Part shown: positions 44,333-53,390 of the stretch, piece after piece
How positions within the stretch are numbered: position 1 is the stretch's first letter
How the letters are laid out: every line of letters begins with the position of its first letter
Assembly: GCF_030758295.1 (NCBI RefSeq)
Contig: NZ_CP132335.1
Coordinates: forward strand, 4,812,412 to 4,876,411
DNA length: 64,000 nucleotides
DNA from: Pararhizobium sp. IMCC21322
GTDB taxonomy: Bacteria > Pseudomonadota > Alphaproteobacteria > Rhizobiales > GCA-2746425
Direction of reading: 5' to 3'
Program-made: the position numbers and the translations under genes
Notes under the pieces: model-generated
The model's input: the letters and a program-made list of their open reading frames with translations, nothing else
What the model was told of the DNA's origin: nothing
The model's database searches: none

Positions 44333-45055
44333 TTAGTCCTTTTTTGATGTCTGCAACCATGGTGCATGTCCATCTTCCCAAATTTCGTTCAGCAATTCCG
44401 CGTCTTTCAATGTGTCCATCGATTGCCAGAAACCGCGATGCTTATAGACCATCAATTCATTGCTGCCAGCTAGAAGAGGTAAAGTTTCTAGCTCCCAACT
44501 TGTGTCATCACCGGTCAGATGGCCAAAGACATCCGGTTCCAGCACAAAGATACCCGCACTCACCCACAAATCTTCGAGCATCGGCTTTTCAATCATGCTG
44601 GTGACCTGGTCTCCGTTCAGGCCAAGCAGTCCGTAAGATAAACGCGGCTGGACAGCAACAATTGTCGCAGTCCGCTTATGGGATCTATGAAACCGAAGCA
44701 GATTGGATAAATCCACATCCCAAACGGCGTCGCTATAGGCCAGAATGAACGGGTCTTGCTCCAATATGGATTTCAGCCGGAGAACACGGCCACCCGTATC
44801 AGTATCCTCGCCCGTATCAACCGGCTCAATCCTGACATTTGATTGCTCCCCGGAAAAAAACGCACGCATGGCCCCTTTGTAGTGGCCAAGCGCAACAACA
44901 ACATCCGTAAAACCCTGCCTGGCAAAGCCATCGATGATATGAGCGATAATGGGATTCTCACCGATTGGTGTCAGGGGCTTTGGTGGGCTGTCTCCCTGTT
45001 TTATCCGGCTCCCCTTCCCCCCAGCCAGCAACACTATCTTCTCACGACCGCTCAT
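44333..45055 (-). CDS. Sugar-1-phosphate nucleotidyltransferase (RfbF-like)
   Basis: A 240-residue nucleotidyltransferase that activates a hexose 1-phosphate with CTP or a related nucleotide. The nucleotide loop LLAGGKGSRIKQGDSPPKPLTPIGENPII, the metal-binding ILAYSDAVWDVDL and the substrate loop SMIEKPML are clear. Its length and GGKG...KPLTPIG pattern recall glucose-1-phosphate cytidylyltransferase, which feeds dideoxy and branched sugars, but the nucleotide is not certain. The ATG overlaps the upstream methyltransferase stop (ATGA). Confidence 0.83.
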   Translation of the reverse strand: MSGREKIVLLAGGKGSRIKQGDSPPKPLTPIGENPIIAHIIDGFARQGFTDVVVALGHYKGAMRAFFSGEQSNVRIEPVDTGEDTDTGGRVLRLKSILEQDPFILAYSDAVWDVDLSNLLRFHRSHKRTATIVAVQPRLSYGLLGLNGDQVTSMIEKPMLEDLWVSAGIFVLEPDVFGHLTGDDTSWELETLPLLAGSNELMVYKHRGFWQSMDTLKDAELLNEIWEDGHAPWLQTSKKD

Positions 45056-46254
45056 GCTGGCAGCTCTTGATCAGTGTCCGGCTGCGAGCAACCCAGCACA
45101 AGGATTTTGGCAACCACGGAAAGATCAGCCAGGACATCCTTGATTTCAGAGACATAGGCCGGGTTCATGATAATGATAAATTCGGCAGAAAGATCGACTA
45201 GTTCAGATGGTGGCACCACAGGATGCCCTGTTCCTGCAAGAAATGAATTTTGCTTATCCGGGTTGATGTCCACAACAGCCGCGACCTGACTGTTCAGCCC
45301 TAGTGATGTTAAAAAGGCCACCGCTTTCGATCCACTGCCCCAAAGAACAACTGACCGGGGTAACCGTCGTTCAAACCAGTGCCGCCACATGTTGCGCTGC
45401 TTATTCAGATTAGTGGCCAGGCGAGAAGTCAGCAACGTCACCTCCTGTGGCCGCGGATCTGTTCCATCAGCAGGCTTAACACCTGCATGAGTCTCCAGCA
45501 GATAAGCCGTTGCACAGACATATTGTCCATCAAATTCAGTATGGATATCTTCGGTTTTAAATCCGTTCAAGCGCAACACATTCTGCAGGCTGTCAGGTGT
45601 GAAATAGTGGCAATGTTCGTAATACACGTCCCAGAAAGCACCTTCATCCGCGATCCGTGTTGCATCAGGCACATCCACATAAAAGGGTATATCGGTGCGC
45701 CCCTGCATCAACCCCGAGACGTGCTGCAAAATCTCCTCAAGCTCACCAATGTGCTCAAGCGTGTGCCGACAAATGATCAAATCCGGTTCCAGCCCGTAAT
45801 GCTGCTCTCCCAGGCGTTCTGCCAAAAACCGTATAGTCCCGTCAGCGCTGGCGCTCTGCAAAAGGCTGGGGTCTATACCGGTTCCGCGGGCACCTGAAAT
45901 CTTGCACAAACCGTTCAGAAAGGTCCCATCCCCACAACCGATCTCGACAACATGCTTGCCACGCAGATCATGCTTTTCTCCCAGTCGTTTGGACAGATCC
46001 GCCGCATAGCGCCCAAAATGTGCCGAACTGTGTTGTGACCCGTTATAATTGCTGGAAAAACTCTGCGTCGAACTGGCAAACGCCGCGTTGGAAATCAGGC
46101 CCGTGACCTTGTTGTGCAAGAGCCGGATGTCACCGCGCGCCACCGCGCAGGCGATGGCCTGTTCCCCAAAAATCTCGCAACAGCTAACTGGAACATTTTT
46201 CTGAAGATAGATATCCGCAGAATCTGGCTCCGTTAGGAGACCTGAACGATGCAT
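45052..46254 (-). CDS. Second sugar methyltransferase-type protein, zinc cysteines lost
   Basis: A 400-residue SAM methyltransferase. EIGCGDGTFLNGL is the SAM loop; YYEHCHYFTPDSL matches the YHEHHCYFS motif of the downstream partner; VVLWGSGSKAVAFLTSLG opens the C-terminal Rossmann-like domain. The usual N-terminal zinc ligands appear replaced (LLHNKVTGLISN where relatives carry a cysteine pair). ATG 46254 has GGAGG eight bases upstream. It is the first gene of the glycan operon. A separate methylation, O- or C-, is possible, or a pseudo-enzyme partner. Confidence 0.82.
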   Translation of the reverse strand: MHRSGLLTEPDSADIYLQKNVPVSCCEIFGEQAIACAVARGDIRLLHNKVTGLISNAAFASSTQSFSSNYNGSQHSSAHFGRYAADLSKRLGEKHDLRGKHVVEIGCGDGTFLNGLCKISGARGTGIDPSLLQSASADGTIRFLAERLGEQHYGLEPDLIICRHTLEHIGELEEILQHVSGLMQGRTDIPFYVDVPDATRIADEGAFWDVYYEHCHYFTPDSLQNVLRLNGFKTEDIHTEFDGQYVCATAYLLETHAGVKPADGTDPRPQEVTLLTSRLATNLNKQRNMWRHWFERRLPRSVVLWGSGSKAVAFLTSLGLNSQVAAVVDINPDKQNSFLAGTGHPVVPPSELVDLSAEFIIIMNPAYVSEIKDVLADLSVVAKILVLGCSQPDTDQELPA

Positions 46255-46543
46255 GCTTCGTGCCTCCGGTGCTGTGACAATCGTGTGATAGAGACCCAAC
46301 GATGCGTCTGCATTTGCAGTGTGCTGCTCAATATAACAGTTGCCAAGCTGTTACAATCATCCTTCTTGATGCGTCGCCACCCATTCCGAACAACGGATTT
46401 TCGTTGCTTTTTAGCAACAGTTCGGATGGTTAATGGCCTGAAAGGGAGCTACGATCACTGGTCGCTTGTCGCTTTGGCAATGCTGCAGTAACATTTCAAT
46501 GAATCAATGTTTCTAAATATGACGTCATTAGGTTGGGGCTGAA
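46255..46543. promoter_or_regulatory. Divergent control region of glycan operon and beta-barrel gene
   Basis: About 289 bases between divergent starts. It should hold both promoters. I see no long hairpin or repeat. The beta-barrel ribosome site GGGGCTGAA is at the right edge. Confidence 0.4.
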
Positions 46544-48148
46544 ATGAGCAAAAAATCCATAGAGTTTACGTCCGAGATGAAATCTCGCTTGGCACAGGCT
46601 TGCGCGGCATCTGCTGCACGCAGTCACTTGGTGACAGCAAAACGCGACGCATTTGGCCGCACAATTGTGACAGCCCACACTGTTAAATCAGTGGCATCCC
46701 GCAAGGATAACAAGGCATTGCTTGCCGAGTTGAAAGCAAGCGGTCTGAATGCAACAGTCAAAGTCCGGTCTCATGCAGACCGCAAGATTGCCAGCGCAAC
46801 GTCCTTGCAGAGCCTGCTTGCACGCTATGAAGGCTCAGACTTCCTCCATGATCCAACAGGCGCATTTGGTCGCTCCGCAGAGTTGGTGGATTTCGCACAG
46901 AACATCCGCGCCTCCTTGAGTGATAAGGTTGCAGGCATCTATTGGAACACACAGCTGCGCACAGCTTTTGTAGTTCTGAACCACACAAAATTCTTCGCCG
47001 ACAAAAAGGTCAAAATTGCTGATCTTGCGGAAACTGAAAACGCAGTCAGAAATGCCTATCGCTCAGTCATGCCGGACAATTCTTCCTTGTTCGTACATGC
47101 CTTGCGCATTGGCTTTGAAATCCCGGCAATGAGCCTTGTTCCGGTTGATGCAGCCTCCGTCGTGGCATCAGATTCATTCCTCTCCGGCCTCTCAAAATTC
47201 GCCAAGGCACCTGCATTCGCTGCAATGGTCGGCCTCGGCGGAGCGATGGTCGCGGGCCAAGCCGTTGCTGCTGATCCAGCATCCGAAAATCCTATGATGG
47301 GCAGCTACCCGGCTGTTTCCGGTCTTAACTTTAAAATCGGCATCGCCGCTGGCCTCCAGGACGGCGGTACGTTCTTCAATAGTGATGAGACTGACAGAGA
47401 TACAAGCCAAACCTTTGTTGGCACAGCCTCTGTAACGACGCCAATCCTGCACTCCTTTGGTTTCCAGCTGGATGGTTTGCTCGGGTACATTAACCGCGAT
47501 GACGATATTTCAGGCATCAATGGTTTTGGATCCAGCGATGAAGTAGATGGCGAATTTGTGTATGGTGTCGGCGGACATTTGTTCTGGCGCGATCCGATGA
47601 AAGGTCTTTTCGGCGTCACGGCGTCCTACGTTGAGTTGGAAGGCGATGATGATGCTTTCGAAAGCTTTCCCAATCTGGAGTTCGCTCCGGGACTGTCTAT
47701 CACCCGCGTTGGCGCTGAAGGTGAGTTATACTTGGACCAGTTTACGCTGGCTGCAGGCGCCGGCTATCAGTTCATCAACTTCACTGGCGATTTTGAGCCA
47801 TCTCCGTTTTCTGATTTCGAAGAAGACGGTCTGTATGCTCAGCTGGATCTGTCGTGGTATGCGACCGACAATCTCGTCCTGTCAATTGGCGCTGCAACCG
47901 ATCCGAACACTGACATACTCGGGACAGCAGGCGTAGAGTGGGCCCCTGCAATTGAATCCTTTAACGGATTGTCCCTGTTTGCGGACGGCGTTGTAGGCGA
48001 AGACGATTATGTCAGCGCTTCGCTTGGCGTAAGGTTCTACTTCGGCGAAGGAACGACTTTGAAAACGCGTCATCGCTTCGACGATCCGGTTGACAATCTT
48101 CCTGGAAGCGCTCTTGCAACTGCTGGTGGCGGTGGCCTGGGATACTAA
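46544..48148 (+). CDS. Beta-barrel outer-membrane protein with a 240-residue N-terminal extension
   Basis: A 534-residue protein with an unusual layout. Residues 1-215 look like a soluble, mixed alpha/beta, basic domain. Residues 219-243 (KFAKAPAFAAMVGLGGAMVAGQ to AVAA) look exactly like a Sec signal peptide with an AxA cleavage site. Residues 250-510 are alternating, glycine- and aromatic-rich strands typical of an eight- to twelve-stranded porin-like barrel (for example YGVGGHLFWRD, LYAQLDLSWYATDNLVLSIG, YVSASLGVRFYFG), followed by a low-complexity GSALATAGGGGLGY tail. I recognise no named family for the N-terminal part. The reading frame is open throughout, and the start has GGGGCTGAA upstream. 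Glycosyltransferases on both sides suggest an envelope role. Confidence 0.75.
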   Translation: MSKKSIEFTSEMKSRLAQACAASAARSHLVTAKRDAFGRTIVTAHTVKSVASRKDNKALLAELKASGLNATVKVRSHADRKIASATSLQSLLARYEGSDFLHDPTGAFGRSAELVDFAQNIRASLSDKVAGIYWNTQLRTAFVVLNHTKFFADKKVKIADLAETENAVRNAYRSVMPDNSSLFVHALRIGFEIPAMSLVPVDAASVVASDSFLSGLSKFAKAPAFAAMVGLGGAMVAGQAVAADPASENPMMGSYPAVSGLNFKIGIAAGLQDGGTFFNSDETDRDTSQTFVGTASVTTPILHSFGFQLDGLLGYINRDDDISGINGFGSSDEVDGEFVYGVGGHLFWRDPMKGLFGVTASYVELEGDDDAFESFPNLEFAPGLSITRVGAEGELYLDQFTLAAGAGYQFINFTGDFEPSPFSDFEEDGLYAQLDLSWYATDNLVLSIGAATDPNTDILGTAGVEWAPAIESFNGLSLFADGVVGEDDYVSASLGVRFYFGEGTTLKTRHRFDDPVDNLPGSALATAGGGGLGY

Positions 48149-48262
48149 AACAAACAGACGCGGCGCAGATCAAATACAAGCGATCTGACAAGCACACTAT
48201 AGCGGCACCTTGTTTCTGGGTTGGAAACTGGTGCCGCAACTATTTTTGATTGATACCATGTC

Positions 48263-49447
48263 ATGAAAAAAATACTTTTTGTATCGGAACTCGGCGGCGG
48301 ACTGGGCCATTTCGCGCCCCTCAAAGCGGTAGCGGATCGTGTGCTGGCACAACAATCCGGTGCCGAGCAATATGAGTGCATTTTCTCGGTCAAGGACTGT
48401 GTCGGCGCGCATCAGGCATTCACCGGTGCTGCCTTTCCAATACTTCCCGCACCTGTATCAGAACCATCCCAGACGGCCATAACCAGAACGTCCAGCTATT
48501 CTGAAGTTCTGGAACAAATCGGCTATCTGAAAAAAGAGCGCCTGACTTCAATTCTGTCTGCCTGGGATGATGTGCTCACTCTGCTCAAGCCTGATCTGAT
48601 CGTCGCAGATCACAGCCCAAGCCTTTGTCTTGCAGCACGTGGCAGAATTTCGGTTGCCCTTATCGGAAGCGCTCACACAATGCCACCGGTTAACATGCCA
48701 AGATATCCGACTTTGCGCGCCGGTGTGGAACCTGCCCAGTATCAGGAAGCGATGCTTCGCAACATCAATACCGTACTGGCAGAGCGAGGCCAGCCAACGC
48801 TCTCGGCACTGCCTGAATTACTGAACACAGAAAAGCGGTTTGTATTCTCGTTACCGCAAGCAGACCCCTATGCCGGTCTTCGGAATGAAGAATTGCTGGG
48901 TTCGTACAATGAAGGACTCCGCAGGACAGACTTGCCGGATGAACCACATCTCTTTCTCTATGCCGGTGCAGTGCCGGAATATCTGGATCCGATCATTCAG
49001 GCTGTCTCTCAAACAAAAGCGAAAATCTCTGCCTATCTTGGAAATACAAATACAGCGGCTGCCCAGTTTCTAAAGCTTCGTGGGGGGCACATTTATTCAA
49101 AACCACCAGAACTCTCTGAAGTCTTACCCACGGTAACGGCCGTCATGTCACATGGCGGCGCCGGGCTTTCTCAAGCGGCACTGATTTCTGGCCGGCCACA
49201 AATCATTGTGCCCATCCATTTTGAGTCAGAAGCAACAGCGGGTCGGTTGGAAAGTCTGGGTGTCGGCAAGGGAATCCGATCTGCCAACGTAGATGATCTG
49301 AAGAATGCGATATCAGCCGTGCTGGAGGTCCGCCGCTTCGGAGAAAACGCACAGGCTGTGGCCAGGTCGATTGCTGACATGAACTTACCAGCTAGCGCAA
49401 CCCAATTGGTTGCGAAGGGTGTGGTGGAGCTTCTTGAGAGCACCTAG
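48263..49447 (+). CDS. UGT-like (GT1-type) glycosyltransferase
   Basis: A 394-residue GT-B transferase. The N-terminal glycine-rich loop is SELGGGLGHFAPLKAVADR, with an acceptor-domain ADHSPSLCLAAR. The C-terminal nucleotide-sugar-binding block is MSHGGAGLSQAALISGRPQIIVP, typical of UDP- or dNDP-sugar transferases of the MGT/UGT type. It lies 114 bases after the beta-barrel gene on the same strand. It could attach the branched sugar made by the neighbouring operon. Confidence 0.84.
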   Translation: MKKILFVSELGGGLGHFAPLKAVADRVLAQQSGAEQYECIFSVKDCVGAHQAFTGAAFPILPAPVSEPSQTAITRTSSYSEVLEQIGYLKKERLTSILSAWDDVLTLLKPDLIVADHSPSLCLAARGRISVALIGSAHTMPPVNMPRYPTLRAGVEPAQYQEAMLRNINTVLAERGQPTLSALPELLNTEKRFVFSLPQADPYAGLRNEELLGSYNEGLRRTDLPDEPHLFLYAGAVPEYLDPIIQAVSQTKAKISAYLGNTNTAAAQFLKLRGGHIYSKPPELSEVLPTVTAVMSHGGAGLSQAALISGRPQIIVPIHFESEATAGRLESLGVGKGIRSANVDDLKNAISAVLEVRRFGENAQAVARSIADMNLPASATQLVAKGVVELLEST

Positions 49448-49486
49448 GGGGCGACTAGACCGACCTTCGTTCTGAGAATCCCGGGC

Positions 49487-50503
49487 TCACACGCCCAAAG
49501 CGTGTTGCTGCGCGCGCTCATCCAAAAAATCGACGGCCACTTTTGCCATATCAGGTTGCTGCGGAAGGTCACATCCATAGGCTTTCGAAAATTTTTGCAA
49601 GCCATTTTTCCATCCACGTTCAAACTGAACCGATTTCAAAACACTGATCGCGGTAAATCCAAACGTCATCACCCAGGATTGACCCTGTTCGCGACACTCA
49701 GCCCATTGGGTCCCAACCTTGCGCCTGATTGTTTTAAGCCCTCCGCTAAAAGTGCCATCCGAACACATCTCCGCCACCACCCAATCCTGCTCCAGCAGAG
49801 TATATTGGACGGATCCAAAGCCATAGTTGAACGCACGCTTGGCAATCTCTCGAAGGTTTGTCTTTGCCTTGTGACCAATCAACCAGTTCCATGCGACCAG
49901 ATGCCGACCACCAGACTTGATTGCACGCTGGGTCAAGCAGCAATCCTCTGCAGCAACACTCAACTCCTGCTCATAACCGCCAATTCGTTCAAATAAGGTT
50001 CGCCGGAAGGCAGCATTGGCCCCAACTGCCGTTAACAAACCATGATCAGAGACGACTGGCCCTGGATAATTACTCCGCGCAGCTATGAGCGTTGCAAACA
50101 CACTTGGCTTGCTGTGCCATACCGGTTCTATGTTTCCCGCAATCACATCAATTTCCGGATCGGCGAGGACAATCGCTTCCAGATAGTCCAGCCAGTTCGG
50201 CCCAGGAATGCAGTCATCATCGGTCATGACCAGGAAATCCTCCTCAGCACCAGAAAAAGCCTCCTGCCGCGCCATTGCAGGGCCGGCATTTTGCGGCATG
50301 ATGCGATACTCAAACAATCCATCATGCTGCTCGACCAGCTTCTGATAGGCATCATCATGGCTGGCATCATTGACGATCACGAGACGAACATTCGGCTTGC
50401 CAAGCAATTGGGCCTTGATGGCAACAAGAAACCGTTGAAGGTCATCCGCACGCTTGTAGGTTGGGACCCCTATGCAAAAGGTTGGTTCAGCCATCAAGGA
50501 CAT
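49487..50503 (-). CDS. Family 2 glycosyltransferase
   Basis: A 338-residue GT-A enzyme. FCIGVPTYKRADDLQRFL and LVIVNDASHDDAY open the fold, MTDDDCIPGPNWLDY is the DxD region, and VAAEDCCLTQRA is the catalytic ED motif. A hydrophobic helix near SWVMTFGFTAISVL may bind the membrane. Start choice between 50503 and the ATG at 50494 is open; both have GGA nearby. It lies 18 bases after the peroxiredoxin-like gene and ends 39 bases from the convergent UGT gene. Confidence 0.85.
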   Translation of the reverse strand: MSLMAEPTFCIGVPTYKRADDLQRFLVAIKAQLLGKPNVRLVIVNDASHDDAYQKLVEQHDGLFEYRIMPQNAGPAMARQEAFSGAEEDFLVMTDDDCIPGPNWLDYLEAIVLADPEIDVIAGNIEPVWHSKPSVFATLIAARSNYPGPVVSDHGLLTAVGANAAFRRTLFERIGGYEQELSVAAEDCCLTQRAIKSGGRHLVAWNWLIGHKAKTNLREIAKRAFNYGFGSVQYTLLEQDWVVAEMCSDGTFSGGLKTIRRKVGTQWAECREQGQSWVMTFGFTAISVLKSVQFERGWKNGLQKFSKAYGCDLPQQPDMAKVAVDFLDERAQQHALGV

Positions 50504-50521
50504 CCAATTCCAAAAAGCCTC

Positions 50522-51040
50522 TCAGACAGTCCCGCGGGCAGGTCTGTTATGGGCAATATTGAATTTCATACCGTCCAGCAATTCATTCAGTTCTGGACGC
50601 GCGGCAGGCCCGTTGGAGATGCAGACCACCTGAATAATGCCATCTGGACGAACACAGAAAATACCAGGCTCTGCAAATCTGCGATCTGTCTCATCAGGTG
50701 ATAACGGGTCCGAAATATAAACACCAAGGCCAAGCATCTGCTCTTCACTCAGATCGTAGCCGATATCAAAACTCCAGCCGAATTCGTCGACATCCGCCTT
50801 TGCCTTTTCCCTCGGATCGGCTGACACAACAACCAGATCAAACCCGGCCTCTTCCCAGTCGGATTTCAATCCTTCAAGCATAGCCAGGTATTTCTTGCAA
50901 CGTCCGCAATGTTTTCCGCGATAGACGACCAACAGCGTGTGACGTTCAGTGGCACCGCCAATGCTGAGCGTGCCCCCACCAAGCTTCGGGAAACTCATGT
51001 GCGGCAAAGCCCCGCCTGCTTCTGGTTTGGTGTTCATCAT
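50522..51040 (-). CDS. Peroxiredoxin/AhpC-TSA-like thioredoxin-fold protein
   Basis: A 172-residue thioredoxin-fold protein of the redoxin family. VVYRGKHCGRCKKYLAMLEGL near 40-60 contains the CxxC in the place of the peroxidatic cysteine. LVVVSADPREKAKADVDEFGWSFDIGYDLSEEQ is typical of AhpC/TSA proteins. It should reduce peroxides or disulfides in the cytoplasm; no signal peptide is seen. Two adjacent ATGs (51040, 51037) are possible. It precedes the glycosyltransferase on the same strand, though a functional link is not obvious. Confidence 0.8.
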   Translation of the reverse strand: MMNTKPEAGGALPHMSFPKLGGGTLSIGGATERHTLLVVYRGKHCGRCKKYLAMLEGLKSDWEEAGFDLVVVSADPREKAKADVDEFGWSFDIGYDLSEEQMLGLGVYISDPLSPDETDRRFAEPGIFCVRPDGIIQVVCISNGPAARPELNELLDGMKFNIAHNRPARGTV

Positions 51041-51239
51041 AGACGAATGCCTTTCTGCTTGTGTATGGAACCCGCCCTCATCGGGGAATGGGTCTGCTTG
51101 AAGTTTGATAGGACGCTTAACTAATCTGATATCGGCCCGGCAATGCGTATTATGTGTTTTTCTAGTCTAAAAGTGATTTCCAATCATCACATATCTTTGG
51201 CAATTCTTACATCCATATGCGGAAGTTTCGGGAGTGAGT

Positions 51240-51796
51240 ATGCTGAAATCATTTGGACATGATATTTGGATTGCTGATGGATCGATGGCGGTTGCAGTCG
51301 CAGGTTTCCATTACCCGACACGAATGGCTGTCATAAGATTACCCAATGACGCTCTTTTTGTCTGGTCGCCGATACCACTGACGGACGAACTCCGGGAACA
51401 GGTGACGGCGCTGGGAAGCGTTGAGCACCTGACTGCACCGAAGATGGCCATGCATTCCTCAAGCGTGCATTTGACGGGCACAACAGCAGCCATCGCAGCA
51501 ACAGGCCTGTCTGGTGCAGCATCGGCGGTGGGCAACCCTACCAACTCGAGGGTGAGTTCACTGAAGTCGTCCCGCCACACAAGCTCTCCCACACCTGGAG
51601 AGCGGTCGGATCGCCAAGTGGCACAGCTTTTGTGACCTATCATCTGACCTCTCACCCGTTTGGCGTTCTATTAACATTGCGGCATACGGGTATTTTGAAT
51701 CCGGAAATTTGTGAAAAAACGCGTGCAGGTTGGGAGGCAAGTCTTTTGCGGCTTCAGGAGATTATCGCCGCAGAAAAGAAACCGACCCCCACATGA
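51240..51796 (+). pseudogene. Broken chimera: DUF4336 start joined to an SRPBCC/AHSA1 tail
   Basis: From ATG 51240 (GGGAG five bases upstream) about 65 residues match the N-terminus of DUF4336 proteins (LKSFGHDIWIADG, HYPTRMAVIRLP, LTDELREQVTALG, HLTAP). After about 51450 the frame loses all likeness. From about 51515 the frame one base back reads a typical AHSA1/SRPBCC C-terminus: YQLEGEFTEVVPPHKLSHTW, LRHTGI and GWEASLLRLQEIIAAEKK, ending at TGA 51796. So two unrelated genes have been joined by a deletion with a frameshift. The open frame to 51635 is not a functional protein. Confidence 0.72.
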
Positions 51797-51868
51797 GCTA
51801 TTATGCTGTCTCAACATCAAGGAGATTAAAGATCTTTGGCAAATCCCGCCACCCTGTCGTTCCAGTGG

Positions 51869-52516
51869 CTACCGGTTTCTCAGCATGGGTTTAACGACGC
51901 GCAGATGCAGGATAACGATTGCTGTCGCCAAAAGCACACCGATACATAGGAGCACCTTGGACAGATGACCCATCGCACCTTCAATCATCCATGCATGCAC
52001 AACGCTTGATACCACCACGACCACCGCCAAACTGTTGTGAATGATCCGCCAGATCCCGTAACGAACACCTATCCGCAACCGGACCGCAACAAGCACAGCA
52101 GTCAGCACGAGGCTCCAAAGTCCGACCACCCCATACACCGAAAACAGGGTTGGAGAGACCAGAAGAAGCGCATCAATCGTGTCTTGTGGACTGGTGATGT
52201 AAAGGCCGACCACATGCAGCAACACGGCGATAAAGATGCCGCTGCCAAGCCAACGGTGCCATCGTCGCTCCTGCATCATACGCAGGCCGGGCAGATATCC
52301 TGCGGCCAACAGCGGTTGCAAAAGCAGCAGGGCCAGAGCCGTAACACCGGCAATGCCTGAAACCAGGTAGGCAGCGTCGCGACCGACCAGCACAGGGCTG
52401 GTTGCGGCAATTGCAACAGGTCCGATAACTGCAGCGGCCAGAACAAGCCAGATCAACAAAGTGAGCGGACGCCCGGCATCAAGTCGGTGCCCACTGCGCG
52501 CAACTGGGGGCGACAT
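51869..52516 (-). CDS. Ferric reductase-like haem membrane protein
   Basis: A 215-residue inner-membrane protein with six hydrophobic segments. Histidines in RRWHRWLG, LLHVVGLY, WRIIHNSLA and VVHAWMIEG are placed like the paired haem ligands of the ferric-reductase/cytochrome b transmembrane domain (MsrQ/FRD type). No FAD/NAD domain is attached, so it would need another electron donor. It starts five bases after the Tat-exported dioxygenase-like gene, so the two may form a membrane electron-transfer pair. Confidence 0.8.
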   Translation of the reverse strand: MSPPVARSGHRLDAGRPLTLLIWLVLAAAVIGPVAIAATSPVLVGRDAAYLVSGIAGVTALALLLLQPLLAAGYLPGLRMMQERRWHRWLGSGIFIAVLLHVVGLYITSPQDTIDALLLVSPTLFSVYGVVGLWSLVLTAVLVAVRLRIGVRYGIWRIIHNSLAVVVVVSSVVHAWMIEGAMGHLSKVLLCIGVLLATAIVILHLRVVKPMLRNR

Positions 52517-52520
52517 GCGG

Positions 52521-53018
52521 TTAAGCTGGTGTCAGAACGAAATTGGCCTGAAGGCTGGTGTCATTCTTACTGTCCATGACAGGGCGCAGGAACACTGTTT
52601 CAAAGTCCGCATCATCATAAGCCAGATGGCCATGAGCCTGACCGAAATGAGGCACAATCTGCGACATTTCCAGTTGGTATGTGCCGTCTGCTGCGGTCAT
52701 CACGCTGCCATGATTGCTCGGCTCACGTTCACCGCCGCGCGGCGTCGCCGCCCAGATTTGAATGCGGACATTCGACAATGGTTCACCCGTACCGGCTTTC
52801 AGAACCGTACCGGACATCAGAAAGCCTGTGCCAAGATTTGCCACAAGCGGCGCATTGGGGCTGTAATTATTAGAGCCACCGCGCATGGTCTGGGTCGGCG
52901 CGTAATCGGTTTTGGCCTGCGCCGGCACCAACAGGCCAGTAGTTCCGGTCACCAAAGCAGCGCCGGAAACACCGGCACCAATCAGAAGGGAACGACGGTT
53001 AAAAGCGGGGCGGTTCAT
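52521..53018 (-). CDS. Tat-exported intradiol-dioxygenase-like protein
   Basis: A 165-residue protein. The Tat signal is NRRSLLIGAGVSGAALVTGTTG, ending near VPAQA. The mature part resembles the beta-sandwich of intradiol ring-cleavage dioxygenases: LSNVRIQIWAATPRGG, the DGTYQLEM turn, and HFGQAHGHLAYDD, whose HxH could bind iron. It is shorter than catechol or protocatechuate dioxygenases (about 200-300), and the two tyrosine ligands are not obvious, so catalysis is uncertain. It is followed after five bases by the haem membrane protein. Confidence 0.77.
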   Translation of the reverse strand: MNRPAFNRRSLLIGAGVSGAALVTGTTGLLVPAQAKTDYAPTQTMRGGSNNYSPNAPLVANLGTGFLMSGTVLKAGTGEPLSNVRIQIWAATPRGGEREPSNHGSVMTAADGTYQLEMSQIVPHFGQAHGHLAYDDADFETVFLRPVMDSKNDTSLQANFVLTPA

Positions 53019-53390
53019 ATCAATCTCTCCTATTCGAGCATTGGCAACTTCGCGTATGTTTCAATGGTTCTCATTCAGTATCTGTCAGCGCAGGCTGATA
53101 CCTGCTTCTGAAACCACATACTGCATACATAGGCAGCATATCCAATCTGGCAATCTCAGGCGGATTTTGACATGATTTGGGCCGGAGCACGCGCTTATGC
53201 TGATCGCAACAGAATTATACTTCGCTTGAAGCATACAACGGAACCGAGCGGTACGGTGCTTAAATTTTGGCAATATGAGTTCCACGGCTGCTGTGCCCGG
53301 AAAGGGTAGCAGCTAAAAACTCAGAGCGTGGCCGCCGCCCAGCACAGCCTGACCGTTAGACGTCACAATCAAGCAACGGTCAGCAACCAC
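53019..53390. other. Intergenic region between dioxygenase-like and amino acid ABC genes
   Basis: About 370 bases upstream of the dioxygenase-like gene. Its promoter is presumably here. A 66-codon open frame on the minus strand (53285-53085) has no recognisable domain or ribosome site. I see no hairpin of note. Confidence 0.4.

Noticed and set aside
51240-51635. Open frame taken as an intact 130-residue DUF4336 protein
   Set aside because: Only the first half matches; the second half is out of frame with a real SRPBCC tail, so it is a broken chimera.
53085-53285. 66-codon minus-strand frame upstream of the dioxygenase-like gene
   Set aside because: No domain, no ribosome site, atypical composition.
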